This document shows positions 39,950-48,062 of a stretch of DNA of 64,000 nt, one piece after another. The notes under the pieces were generated by a model, which worked only from the letters and a program-made list of their open reading frames with translations, was not told where the DNA came from and did not search any database. Location: NCBI RefSeq assembly GCF_001655005.1, contig NZ_LXET01000004.1, positions 38,244 through 102,243 on the forward strand, written 5' to 3'. A program made the translations under genes and the position numbers. How positions within the stretch are numbered: position 1 is the stretch's first letter; the number at the start of each line of letters is the position of its first letter. The DNA comes from Hafnia paralvei ATCC 29927. GTDB lineage: Bacteria > Pseudomonadota > Gammaproteobacteria > Enterobacterales > Enterobacteriaceae.

Positions 39950-39962
39950 ATGCTTTAATAGG

Positions 39963-40613
39963 TTAACGAACGATCTCACCATCGCGCAAAATGAACATCA
40001 GCTTCCCATCCCAAAACTCAGCGATGAATACATCTTCAGCTTTAATTCCGCAACGTTCTAACTCCTGTTGCATCCATGCTTCATCTTTTTCTATCTGATT
40101 TAGTTCATAAGAGCGTAGACGTCCATCTTTCATCAGAATGATTGATGGCATCTGAGCGCCTTCGCACACAACGGTAAGCTGTCCGCTAGGCTCAATTTGG
40201 GCGTAGTTAATCTCTTGGAACGAATGAATACCTTGGGCGTGTAACTGAGAGGATACGTTTAAAATATCGATTTTGTTTTTCTTGGCCAGAATGTTCTCCA
40301 TCAGAAAACGCCCTTTTTTTATAATAGGGATTGGATCGCCGATGGTGACTGAGCGGAAAAAATAGACGTGCTTACTGATGGCATTCAGTAGTGAAATTAA
40401 GCATACCCCAATGAGCAATACGATAATATATTGATAGAGAGGGATCGCATCGCTGTAGATCACGCCGCCAATAATTCCACCTAATACGAAGTTGCCAATA
40501 AAGTCGACCGGCGTCATTTGCGATAGCTGAGTTTTACCTGAGAAATTTAAGTGTGTAATGACGATGGCGAATCCCAAAATAAATTTCACTAAAACGTATC
40601 CGTAGTACTCCAT
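39963..40613 (-). CDS. DUF421 (YetF/YcaP-like) membrane protein
   Basis: A 216-residue protein with about three N-terminal membrane segments (residues 3-80) and a soluble C-terminal domain of the DUF421/YetF type. Typical stretches are LSQMTPVDFIGNFVLGGIIGGVIY, GDPIPIIKKGRFLMENI and the C-terminal FWDGKLMFILRDGEIV. I chose the ATG at 40613 because the family begins with the first membrane helix, and a purine-rich GGGAGGGAG lies just upstream; the frame continues to 40703 without support. Function unknown; Bacillus relatives are linked to spore germination or membrane properties, not necessarily relevant here. Confidence 0.83.
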   Translation of the reverse strand: MEYYGYVLVKFILGFAIVITHLNFSGKTQLSQMTPVDFIGNFVLGGIIGGVIYSDAIPLYQYIIVLLIGVCLISLLNAISKHVYFFRSVTIGDPIPIIKKGRFLMENILAKKNKIDILNVSSQLHAQGIHSFQEINYAQIEPSGQLTVVCEGAQMPSIILMKDGRLRSYELNQIEKDEAWMQQELERCGIKAEDVFIAEFWDGKLMFILRDGEIVR

Positions 40614-40730
40614 ACTCCCTCCCAAAGCGATCAAAAACGATAAGATTATCTTTGTGTTTCTTAATAATAAAAACAGAAGCTCGCTTTTTATACAAGAGAG
40701 CATCGCATGTGGGCCTAAACTTTATAAGGT

Positions 40731-41498
40731 TTATCGGCGTGAGGTATAAAGGCTGATGCAGCGGTGATCCTGAATTTCTTCAATTGATGCCAGATTCATT
40801 TTCCACCATTCGCGCTGGGTGGCTAATAACACAAAACTTCCATCATCCACAGGCAGCAAAGCCAATCCAAATGCACCCATATCTTCGCGTGCTGCGGGTA
40901 AGCCGTTGGCGAGTAGAATAAATGGGCTACTATGTGATAGCTCACTTTTTTCTAATTTACGTGCCCAATAGCGGTGGCTGTTGATGCCATTTTTTATTTG
41001 CTGCCATTGATTAGAGAGTGACGGTATCAACCTGTTTATTTGCTGGCGTACTTGGGGTTTGGTGCAAGACATATGGATATGTAGTTGATTTTGGCTACGA
41101 CCATATTCAGAGTTTACGGTCAACGACAACACATTATCAGGCACCGGACTGCCATAGCGCTTTGATAACCACGGACGCTGTTGCCAAGCGGCAGCAAAAT
41201 AGTTGGGTTGCTGCGGTTTGAGCAGCAAAGGAGATTCAATTCCGGTAATTTTTGCCGTCGGCATTAATAGATATTGCAATGGTCCGTTGCGATCTTTAAA
41301 GATCACAAATCTCTGAGCGAGATTAACCTCGGCACAAGGGCTCGGATTTTGGCGCTGTTGCTGATGCGGTACGCATTGCTGGCTGACTATTTTCCACAAT
41401 GCATCAGAGTGTGTGGGTCGTAAGTAAAAGAAAGCAGTAATGATGAGTAGCACAACGACGATCGCTATGGCGAAACATGTTCTGCGCTGAAATCTCAT
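40731..41498 (-). CDS. cdh: Cdh, CDP-diacylglycerol pyrophosphatase
   Basis: A 255-residue membrane-anchored enzyme that hydrolyses CDP-diacylglycerol to phosphatidate and CMP. One N-terminal membrane span (about residues 9-27) precedes the Cdh domain. Diagnostic pieces are QQCVPHQQQRQNPSPCAEV, GPLQYLLMPTAKITGIESPLL, the HIT-like histidine motif NQLHIHMSC, and the C-terminal FVLLATQREW with EIQDHRC. The start may be either of two adjacent ATGs (41501 or 41498); GGGG spacing favours the second. In E. coli cdh lies elsewhere (near tpiA), so this location differs. Confidence 0.9.
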   Translation of the reverse strand: MRFQRRTCFAIAIVVVLLIITAFFYLRPTHSDALWKIVSQQCVPHQQQRQNPSPCAEVNLAQRFVIFKDRNGPLQYLLMPTAKITGIESPLLLKPQQPNYFAAAWQQRPWLSKRYGSPVPDNVLSLTVNSEYGRSQNQLHIHMSCTKPQVRQQINRLIPSLSNQWQQIKNGINSHRYWARKLEKSELSHSSPFILLANGLPAAREDMGAFGLALLPVDDGSFVLLATQREWWKMNLASIEEIQDHRCISLYTSRR

Positions 41499-41538
41499 CA
41501 TTACCCCGTTATATTATTAAACCTTAAGGGTGCTTACC

Positions 41539-42708
41539 TTACTGAGCACAGGCGCGTTTGTCTAATGCGCCGCTCCAGCGTGTCATCCCAAAGGCTAGCA
41601 GTACAACGATAGCACCAATCCAAGGGGTTACCATCAAACCGTAGTTCTCAACGACCATTCCACCGACCCATGCACCTCCAGCAATGCCGAGATTAAAAGC
41701 GGCAATATTCAGGCCGGAAGCAACGTCTACAGCATGTGGTGCGTAGCGTTCTGCCTGCTGCACCACGTAAACCTGTAGCCCAGGGACGTTACCAAAGGCG
41801 ACGGCACCCCAGAACAACACGGTAATGAGTGCCAGTATTGGGCTATGGGCGGTAAAGCTGAATACGGCCAGTACAGCAGCGAGCAGTAAGAAGATAATCT
41901 GCAACGCTTTGATTGGCCCCATACGATCAGCTAAACGTCCCCCCCAGAGATTACCTGCCGCAACGGATACGCCATAAATCAGCATAACCCAGGTAACGGC
42001 ACCAGCGCTGAACCCACTGACCTGCTGTAAAATCGGAGCTAAGAAGGTAAAGGCAACGAAATTACCGCCATAACCCAGAGCCGTTTTAGCATATACCATC
42101 AGCAAACGCGGCTGTTTTAAAATAGTGAGCTGACGTGCGATAGACGCAGGGGGGGTATGTTTCAAGCCATTCGGTACAAAAATCAGGCTACCGATCAGTG
42201 CGACAATACCCAGTAACGATACGGCTAAGAAGGTTTCATGCCAGCCGAAATGTTGACCGATGAACGTGCCTAAAGGTACGCCGGTCACCAGAGCAACAGT
42301 CAAACCTGTGAACATGATAGCGATAGCGCTGGCCGCTTTTTCTTTCGGTACCAGACTCGTCGCGAGCGTTGAGCCGATAGAGAAAAAGACGCCATGGGCT
42401 AAGCCCGTCAAGACGCGAGCGGTCATCAGAGAGGTATAGCCGGGGGCTTTCCACGCTAATAGGTTGCCGAGGGTAAACAGCACCATCAGACCAATTAGCA
42501 GCGTCTTACGTGGCATACGACCGGTTAGTGCAGTGAGCACAGGGGCACCGATAGCTACGCCGAGCGCATATAAACTTACCAGTAGGCCGGCTGACGGCAG
42601 AGAAACCTGCAAGTCAGCGGCTATGGTCGGGATCAGCCCCACGATAACAAACTCTGTGGTACCGATGGCAAAGGCGCTGATGGTCAGCGCAAACAGAGCT
42701 AATGGCAT
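41539..42708 (-). CDS. MFS drug/sugar exporter, DHA1 family (YdhP/SotB-like)
   Basis: A 389-residue, 12-span major facilitator transporter. The N-terminal LFALTISAFAIGTTEFVIVGLIPTIA has the signature of the AraJ/SotB/YdhP exporters. The motif A equivalent (LTGRMPRKTLLIGLM) follows the second span, and motif C-like GVPLGTFIGQHFGW is at span 5. Substrate unknown; relatives export arabinose, drugs or nucleosides. It is divergent from a LysR-type regulator (42863) across 154 bases, the usual layout for regulator-controlled efflux. Confidence 0.85.
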   Translation of the reverse strand: MPLALFALTISAFAIGTTEFVIVGLIPTIAADLQVSLPSAGLLVSLYALGVAIGAPVLTALTGRMPRKTLLIGLMVLFTLGNLLAWKAPGYTSLMTARVLTGLAHGVFFSIGSTLATSLVPKEKAASAIAIMFTGLTVALVTGVPLGTFIGQHFGWHETFLAVSLLGIVALIGSLIFVPNGLKHTPPASIARQLTILKQPRLLMVYAKTALGYGGNFVAFTFLAPILQQVSGFSAGAVTWVMLIYGVSVAAGNLWGGRLADRMGPIKALQIIFLLLAAVLAVFSFTAHSPILALITVLFWGAVAFGNVPGLQVYVVQQAERYAPHAVDVASGLNIAAFNLGIAGGAWVGGMVVENYGLMVTPWIGAIVVLLAFGMTRWSGALDKRACAQ

Positions 42709-42862
42709 AACTGCAAACTCCTCTTCTTTTCGTTTTTCAAACCGCAGGTTGCTGCGTGTTGAAATATCTTCGATATGAATAATTGATGGCGCTGAGTTTG
42801 CACGGATTATTTTTGCTGAAAAATAGGGTTATACTCACAAGATAATTGATTGATGAGCAATA

Positions 42863-43756
42863 ATGAAAACTACAACCGAAGAGCTTGTGGCGTTTGTCGC
42901 CGTCGTAGATGCAGGGAGCCTGACAGGCGCAGCAGAGCAGTTAGGACAAACGCCGAGCGGGATTAGCCGAGCACTGGGGCGTTTAGAGCAAAAGCTGGAA
43001 ACTACGCTATTGAACCGCACTACGCGGCGTATTGATTTAACCGAAGAAGGGCGCATCTTTCTTGACCGCGCTCGCGCTATTCTTGAGGCGATTGAAGAAG
43101 CCGAAGAGCAGTTGGCGCTCCAGCGTCATCGTCCCGCTGGACGTTTGCGTATAAACGCGGCATCACCGTTTATGTTGCACGTGGTGGTGCCCTTGATTGA
43201 TGAGTTTACCGCTCGGTTTCCAGAAATCGTTCTAGAGCTGAATACCAGCGATCAGATTATTGACCTTCTGGAGCAGCGTACTGATGTGGCGATTCGTATT
43301 GGTACTCTGCAAGATTCGAGCCTGCATGCGCGTCCAATTGGGCGCTCAAGGTTAAAGGTTTTGGCGTCTCCGAGCTATCTTCAAAAACACGGAACGCCAC
43401 AGCAGGTCACTGATTTGAGTGGGCATCGTCTGTTAGGCTTCACGCAGCCTCAGTCATTAAATCAGTGGCCGCTTAAACAGAGTCAGTGTGCTAGTTTTGC
43501 GGTTACGCCCGATATTGCAGCCTCTAGCGGCGAGACATTGCGTCATTTAGCGATAAGCGGAAGGGGGATTGTGTGCCTTTCTGATTTTATGACGCACCAG
43601 GATATCGCCGAAGGGCGTTTGGTGCCGATTCTTACCGAGCATACGTTGGAAACTTATCAATCTATTCACGCGGTGTATTATCGAAACAGTCAACTTTCGG
43701 CGCGAATTCGTTGTTTCCTCGATTTTCTGGCTGAGAGATATCCGCTGCATCGCTGA
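42863..43756 (+). CDS. LysR-family transcriptional regulator (YafC-like)
   Basis: A 297-residue LTTR. The N-terminal winged helix-turn-helix is at residues 5-65 (FVAVVDAGSLTGAAEQLGQTP, LNRTTRRIDLTEEG), followed by the periplasmic-binding-like effector domain (about 90-295) with RLRINAASPFMLHVVVPLIDEF. It resembles E. coli YafC and the AaeR-type group. It is divergent from the MFS exporter at 41539-42708, so it probably controls that gene. Effector unknown. Confidence 0.88.
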   Translation: MKTTTEELVAFVAVVDAGSLTGAAEQLGQTPSGISRALGRLEQKLETTLLNRTTRRIDLTEEGRIFLDRARAILEAIEEAEEQLALQRHRPAGRLRINAASPFMLHVVVPLIDEFTARFPEIVLELNTSDQIIDLLEQRTDVAIRIGTLQDSSLHARPIGRSRLKVLASPSYLQKHGTPQQVTDLSGHRLLGFTQPQSLNQWPLKQSQCASFAVTPDIAASSGETLRHLAISGRGIVCLSDFMTHQDIAEGRLVPILTEHTLETYQSIHAVYYRNSQLSARIRCFLDFLAERYPLHR

Positions 43757-43763
43757 GAAATGT

Positions 43764-43797
43764 CCTGTTCCCCCCGTTATTCATTGGCGGGAACAGG
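43764..43797. terminator. Hairpin between convergent LysR gene and yhjD
   Basis: CCTGTTCCC (43764-43772) pairs with GGGAACAGG (43789-43797). It is placed to end both convergent transcripts; no long T tract. Confidence 0.6.
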
Positions 43798-43810
43798 CAG
43801 TATTAGCAGG

Positions 43811-44794
43811 TTAATCTTGCGGTGCTTTACGCTCTACGGTTTTATCGCCCGCATAGTCAGCGGTGGCAATCCATGCGGCGCAAAATAGCGTGAGCCTAGC
43901 GAAGAAGTAGAAGAAAGCCATCAGACCAATGACCGAGCCAAAGGCTGCGCCGGAAGGTGAGCGCGCAAGGCTTGGCAGAGTCCATGTCATCACAAATTTA
44001 ATCACTTCAAAGCCAATCGCGGCGATAAGCGTACCGCGTAATAATGCCTTTTTCTTTGGCTTGTGGCGCGGCAGTACTAAGAAAATCCACAGGAATAATA
44101 GATAGTTAGCCATGATTGAAATCGAGAGCGCGATGGCCGTCATTACTGGGCGTAGCCATTCAATGCCATCAAGGCCGAGTGCTTTAACGATGGAAGCCTG
44201 CGCTGCGCCCGCGATTGAGGTGAAAGAGAGCGAAACGATCAATGCGATGACTAAGCCGGTCAGCGAGATAAAATCTCGCAAATAGCGAAAATAAAACTTC
44301 TCTTGATCCTGAGGATTACGTTCCCATACATCGCGTGACTGGGCGCGAATCGCTTCACGCAGATTCCCCATCCAACTAATGCCTGAATACAGGGCAATGG
44401 CTAAACCCGTTAGTCCCACGGTAGTACGCTGCTGAATCGCGGTATTTACGGTATTTTTAAGTGTGTTGGCTAAGTTTGGATCGCTAATGCTGCTGACGAT
44501 TTTATTAATAAGTTCGGTGAGCAAATCTGGATTTGATGCCAATACGAAACCCACGGCTGCAAAAGAAACCATCAAAATGGGGATTAGGGATAGAAAGGAG
44601 AAGTAGGTGATGGCAGCACCAAACTGACTTCCGAGTCGATCATTAAAACGGTCAACCGCACGAATAATATGCGCAACGCTAGGAATGGCTTTGAACCAGG
44701 TTACGAAGCAGTTGGCTTTATGAATGGTTTTGGTCACCTGTTTGGTGACGCTGGCTGTACTACTTTTGGCATCTATGTCATTCGGCATAAGCAT
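43811..44794 (-). CDS. yhjD: YhjD, YihY/BrkB-family inner-membrane protein
   Basis: A 327-residue polytopic membrane protein (337 in E. coli YhjD). Conserved blocks are DRLGSQFGAAITYFSFLSLIPILMVSF, RTTVGLTGLAIALYSGISWMGNLREAIRAQ, RDVWERNPQDQEK and SPSGAAFGSVIGLMAFFYFFARLTLFCAAW, covering about six spans. In E. coli, substitutions in YhjD allow survival without Kdo on lipid A, and a lipid IVA export role has been suggested. Two ATGs two codons apart could start it (44794 and 44788). It marks one border of the acid island. Confidence 0.93.
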   Translation of the reverse strand: MLMPNDIDAKSSTASVTKQVTKTIHKANCFVTWFKAIPSVAHIIRAVDRFNDRLGSQFGAAITYFSFLSLIPILMVSFAAVGFVLASNPDLLTELINKIVSSISDPNLANTLKNTVNTAIQQRTTVGLTGLAIALYSGISWMGNLREAIRAQSRDVWERNPQDQEKFYFRYLRDFISLTGLVIALIVSLSFTSIAGAAQASIVKALGLDGIEWLRPVMTAIALSISIMANYLLFLWIFLVLPRHKPKKKALLRGTLIAAIGFEVIKFVMTWTLPSLARSPSGAAFGSVIGLMAFFYFFARLTLFCAAWIATADYAGDKTVERKAPQD

Positions 44795-45255
44795 TTTTCA
44801 CCGGCATGCACCAAGAAACGATGTCATTTTAGGCGGTTAATTTCTCACGTCAGGGTAAAGGATTAAGCTAGATCCTAGCAGAGTAGAGCAGCAAGGCAAA
44901 ATATCAGGCAAATATGGGAGGTGTTGTTACACGAACACATGCGTTAAACACGGCACAACATTATGGCGTGTATATCGTCATTACTCGTAATTTACTCTTA
45001 TATAGAATATTCTGCTAAATTAAGCTCAACTTTGTACATCACATCTAATCCAGAGCGTATTTCTGAAAAAAAAGAATGAAATACTCCCGTTGTGCAAAAA
45101 AATAAGCCTTAAATCTGAGCAGCTATATTCTATTTAATGAGGCTGACGCGGTGTTTTATGTCATAATCACGGCGGTAAAATATATCCGCAATTCTCTTGG
45201 CTGCACGTGTCGATTTTTGGTCGAATGTTTTTAGCTAACAAGGCAAGGTAAAGGC
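44795..45255 (+). other. AT-rich gap between yhjD and the LeuO-like gene
   Basis: About 460 bases of AT-rich DNA with no gene. It must hold the promoters of the divergent yhjD and the LysR-type gene at 45256. No operator stands out. Confidence 0.35.
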
Positions 45256-46167
45256 ATGCTCGATATTGATGTGAGCGTTATCCGAATTTTTTTAACGGTG
45301 ATGGATACGCGAAGTGTCACCTTAGCGGCTGAACTGCTGAATAGTTCAACGGCCTCTGTCAGCCGTGCTCTTAAGAAAATGCGTGATAGCTTTAATGACC
45401 CTCTGTTTATTCGTACTAAAAAAGGGTTAGAACCGACGGCTCTCGCTTATAATATTACCCCTAATTTAGCTCAAGCGCTTAATAGCATTCAGAGCGCGGT
45501 GAGTGTATCGACCTCATTGCATCATGGTGATAATCGCCAAACGAGATTGAAACTCAGCTTGTCACCGATGTTAGAGTATTATTTAACCAGCATATTGCAG
45601 CAACAGGGATATCCCTTTGATAGCGTTGCCTTGACGAATGAAACCCATGACGGCGACCTAACAAAAGACATCACTAGACTGCGTACTCGGAAAATAGATA
45701 TTAGCTTCACCCCACAAAAATATGCTGACTGGATGATTACTAACGTTCCATTGTTTGACGTCTTCCCCGTGGTAATGTGTCGTAAGGGGCATCCGCGTAT
45801 TAAAGCTGGTTTTAATCTTAAGCAGCTAGAAAATGAAGAGTATCTTAGCCCAACGATGTGGCCCTCCTTGTTTGAAGATAACATCGTGTTAAACCCGCAC
45901 AACAAGGCACCGATATACTCAAGTACGTCGGTACTGAATTTAATGATGATGGCGGCAACGACTGATTATATTCTTGTTTGTGGTAGGATTTTTGCTCATC
46001 AATTTGAAAAACTTGTAGATGTGCAGATCTTGGATTTCCCACATGCAAAACCCATGGGAACCATTTATGCCCATTACCACAAGAGTCGAGCTGCTGATGC
46101 GAATATCATTGAGCTAATAAAGCAAATAAGGGTAGGGGAGCAGGCGCAGTTAGAAAATGAGAATTGA
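45256..46167 (+). CDS. LysR-family regulator, LeuO-like subgroup
   Basis: A 303-residue LTTR. The N-terminal helix-turn-helix (IRIFLTVMDTRSVTLAAELLNSS, SVSRALKKMR) is followed by FNDPLFIRTKKGLEPTALA, which resembles the DPLF(V/I)R..G..PT.(Y/L)A signature of the LeuO/YbdO/NodD-like group. The effector domain is divergent from the LysR at 42863. The ATG at 45256 has AAGG before it. It is the first gene of the acid island and may be one of its regulators; LeuO-type proteins often relieve H-NS silencing in AT-rich DNA. No E. coli orthologue is known to me at this position. Confidence 0.82.
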   Translation: MLDIDVSVIRIFLTVMDTRSVTLAAELLNSSTASVSRALKKMRDSFNDPLFIRTKKGLEPTALAYNITPNLAQALNSIQSAVSVSTSLHHGDNRQTRLKLSLSPMLEYYLTSILQQQGYPFDSVALTNETHDGDLTKDITRLRTRKIDISFTPQKYADWMITNVPLFDVFPVVMCRKGHPRIKAGFNLKQLENEEYLSPTMWPSLFEDNIVLNPHNKAPIYSSTSVLNLMMMAATTDYILVCGRIFAHQFEKLVDVQILDFPHAKPMGTIYAHYHKSRAADANIIELIKQIRVGEQAQLENEN

Positions 46168-46343
46168 CTGATTGCCAAAATAAATATCTCGTTTTTACAT
46201 CGTTTGTATATAAGAAGGATAGCGAATGATTATCCTTTTTTATTTGGATAGATAACTATTGGCGTTGAAATTTTAGATAATGAATGTGTCATTTTGAACA
46301 TTTAATGCTATTTATTGTGATCTGTCTAACATTGTCTAAATTG

Positions 46344-46359
46344 TGTGATGAAAATCACT
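46344..46359. promoter_or_regulatory. Candidate CRP site in the acid island
   Basis: TGTGA-N6-TCACT agrees with the CRP consensus TGTGA-N6-TCACA in nine of ten positions. It is nested in a larger inverted pair TTGTCTA / TAGACAA. It lies about 485 bases upstream of the LuxR-type gene. Confidence 0.45.
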
Positions 46360-46561
46360 AGACAAGATAAAAAGTAGACAATTGTTACATACAAAAAATA
46401 AACGGATGAAAATTAAGAATTTTGTTAGTTTTTAATGGCATGTGACTGCTTTTACTTGCCTACATATCAGATACAAAAGAACTACATTTCACTTTATGCA
46501 AAAGGGATTTCCGCCCTGAGTTATTGTTAATCGTGTTATTTCTACCTAACTTGTACTCATA

Positions 46562-46592
46562 TATACCCAACAATAAAACTTTCTTGGGTATA
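46562..46592. repeat. Short palindrome TATACCCAA / TTGGGTATA
   Basis: Perfect 9-base arms at 46562-46570 and 46584-46592 with a 13-base AT-rich loop. The TATACCC/GGGTATA ends resemble the termini of a longer intergenic repeat common in Hafnia-like genomes, so it may be an internally deleted copy. Confidence 0.4.
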
Positions 46593-46843
46593 GGTCCTCC
46601 AAACTCGGCGCACTTTATTTTTATTCGTTCACGTTACGTCGTTATAAATATAACGTGTAGATAGTGAGTATCTGACCTTTATTAGCAAAAAATAGGGTTG
46701 TCCTCTTAATAATGCCACTGTCATTACGAATAATGGGCTTTATGTTGCAGCGAAACCGCGTCGGCTGGGAGTTATCACACGGATGTACTACTAGGCAAGG
46801 TATCCCGCAGTGGTGCTGCCGATGATATTTAAGGTAATAAAAC

Positions 46844-47473
46844 ATGAATTCATTATCCACATCATCATCTGAGCTTGAAGTCATTAATCTAGACAACGCG
46901 GTAATTGGTATTTTATCTGACGATCCTATGTTCGCTACGGGTTTGAAAAGCATATTGAAAAAGATTGCGCCTCTGGGGCAGGGCGCAGTCGTTGATTCTG
47001 ATAGAACTAAATTTATCATGGTAGACTTAGACAGTTTGAATCAGTCTATTTTCCATCTGGTACGCAGCCTGTCTGGCCTGCGTGCATATGACCTGTATCG
47101 TATTGTCTTTTGGACCTCTAATCAGGCTGAGCATACGCTGAACTTTGTGCGCCTGATTGATAATGCCAGCTTTATAAATAAAAAAGCGCCTCTTGAATCT
47201 GTGGAACAGGCCGTGAAGCAAGTCTTGAGCGGGGGGCGTTTTGTGACTCAAGAAGTGCAACATACGTTTCAAACATCTAATGGTCCAGGTCGAGTGACCG
47301 AAGAGACATTCACGATTTTGGATGACATGATGAGCGGAATGCGAGTGAAGTGTATTGCGGCTAAGCTGAATACAGCGGATAAATCGATTTACAGCAAATT
47401 GCGCCAATTCCGCGAGCGTCTCTCTTTGTTGCGCAAAAGCGATTTCCTTAGCTTTATCCACGATATTTCGTGA
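46844..47473 (+). CDS. LuxR-type (response-regulator-like) transcription factor of the acid island
   Basis: A 209-residue protein. An N-terminal receiver-like domain (residues 15-130: IGILSDDPMFATGLKSILKK, TKFIMVDLDSL) is followed by a degenerate LuxR/GerE helix-turn-helix (150-203: EETFTILDDMMSGMRVKCIAAKLNTADKSIYSKLRQFRERL), like BglJ, RcsA or GadE. The phospho-acceptor Asp pocket is not obviously complete, suggesting phosphorylation-independent action. I know no named orthologue. Position beside hdeB and near gadB makes it a candidate functional analogue of GadE. A 22-base-stem terminator follows 13 bases after the stop. Confidence 0.75.
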   Translation: MNSLSTSSSELEVINLDNAVIGILSDDPMFATGLKSILKKIAPLGQGAVVDSDRTKFIMVDLDSLNQSIFHLVRSLSGLRAYDLYRIVFWTSNQAEHTLNFVRLIDNASFINKKAPLESVEQAVKQVLSGGRFVTQEVQHTFQTSNGPGRVTEETFTILDDMMSGMRVKCIAAKLNTADKSIYSKLRQFRERLSLLRKSDFLSFIHDIS

Positions 47474-47486
47474 TATTGAGATAGCC

Positions 47487-47534
47487 CTGATAACAAAAAG
47501 GCCGAAGATTTCTCTTCGGCCTTTTTGTTATCAG
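47487..47534. terminator. Strong bidirectional terminator
   Basis: CTGATAACAAAAAGGCCGAA plus GA (47487-47508) pairs perfectly over 22 bases with 47513-47534 around a four-base loop. The A run and T run make it efficient both for the LuxR-type gene and for hdeB on the other strand. Confidence 0.95.
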
Positions 47535-47558
47535 GAACAGTGCTCCCGCTGTTTGGGA

Positions 47559-47882
47559 TTACTCGACTTTTTTCACTGCATTTTCCAGCGTTTCTTTCAG
47601 CGACTCGACTTTGGTCGATGGTGACTTCTTACACAGCTCTACCGCTTTAGGGGTCGCGAGGGTTTCTGTTTCGTGCCAGTCCACATAATCTCCGCCGCTG
47701 AAATCAGTATCTTTATTAAGTATCCAAAATACGATAGGGCTATAGGATTTAGAATTCATGTTGAGGAATTCTTGGCATGTCATATTGGTCGGTGTGACAT
47801 CTTGTGCTGCTTTGGCAACGTTTGCCATCAGCAAACCGCTGGAGATGAGGCCAACTAGCAGAGGTACTGAGTATTTATTCAT
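47559..47882 (-). CDS. hdeB: HdeB-type periplasmic acid chaperone
   Basis: A 107-residue secreted protein. The signal peptide (MNKYSVPLLVGLISSGLLMANVAKA) is followed by the HdeB core NMTCQEFLNMNSKSYSPIVFWIL and DYVDWHETETLATPKAVELCKKSP. The two cysteines C36 and C84 should form the family disulfide. HdeB binds unfolding periplasmic proteins at pH about 4-5. It is the last gene of the minus-strand group hdeA-amt-hdeB. In E. coli hdeA and hdeB are adjacent; here an ammonium channel gene lies between them. Confidence 0.9.
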   Translation of the reverse strand: MNKYSVPLLVGLISSGLLMANVAKAAQDVTPTNMTCQEFLNMNSKSYSPIVFWILNKDTDFSGGDYVDWHETETLATPKAVELCKKSPSTKVESLKETLENAVKKVE

Positions 47883-47910
47883 GGCTATCAGATCCTATTA
47901 TCTGTCCCCA

Positions 47911-47996
47911 TTATACTTCAAGCTATAGGTACGGTAGCGACGTTAGTTCAGTCACTAACTTGTCGCCGACATGTAGCCTGAATTATTTAGGGTAAT
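47911..47996. repeat. Intergenic repeat, copy 1 (ATACTTCAAGC...GAATTATTTAGGGTA type)
   Basis: An 86-base element between amt and hdeB. It begins TTATACTTCAAGCTA and ends TAGCCTGAATTATTTAGGG, so TTCAAGCTA and TAGCCTGAA form inverted ends with one mismatch. The copy at 57815-57936 shares the ACTTCAAGC start and the GAA-led end. Similar elements occur in Serratia, Yersinia and Hafnia intergenic DNA as I recall. Confidence 0.6.
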
Positions 47997-48062
47997 ATTA
48001 AATATGTTTAATTATCAGTGAATAAGTGATTCGCCGAGCTGTATTTTTTCTATGTGGCTGGT

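Larger units (their letters stand above)
46168..46843 (+). promoter_or_regulatory. Long AT-rich control region before the LuxR-type gene
   Basis: About 675 bases, strongly AT-rich, with no convincing coding frame. It contains the CRP-like box at 46344-46359 and a short TATACCCAA/TTGGGTATA palindrome at 46562-46592. Length and composition fit an H-NS-bound regulatory region of the kind found before E. coli acid-resistance regulators. Confidence 0.45.
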
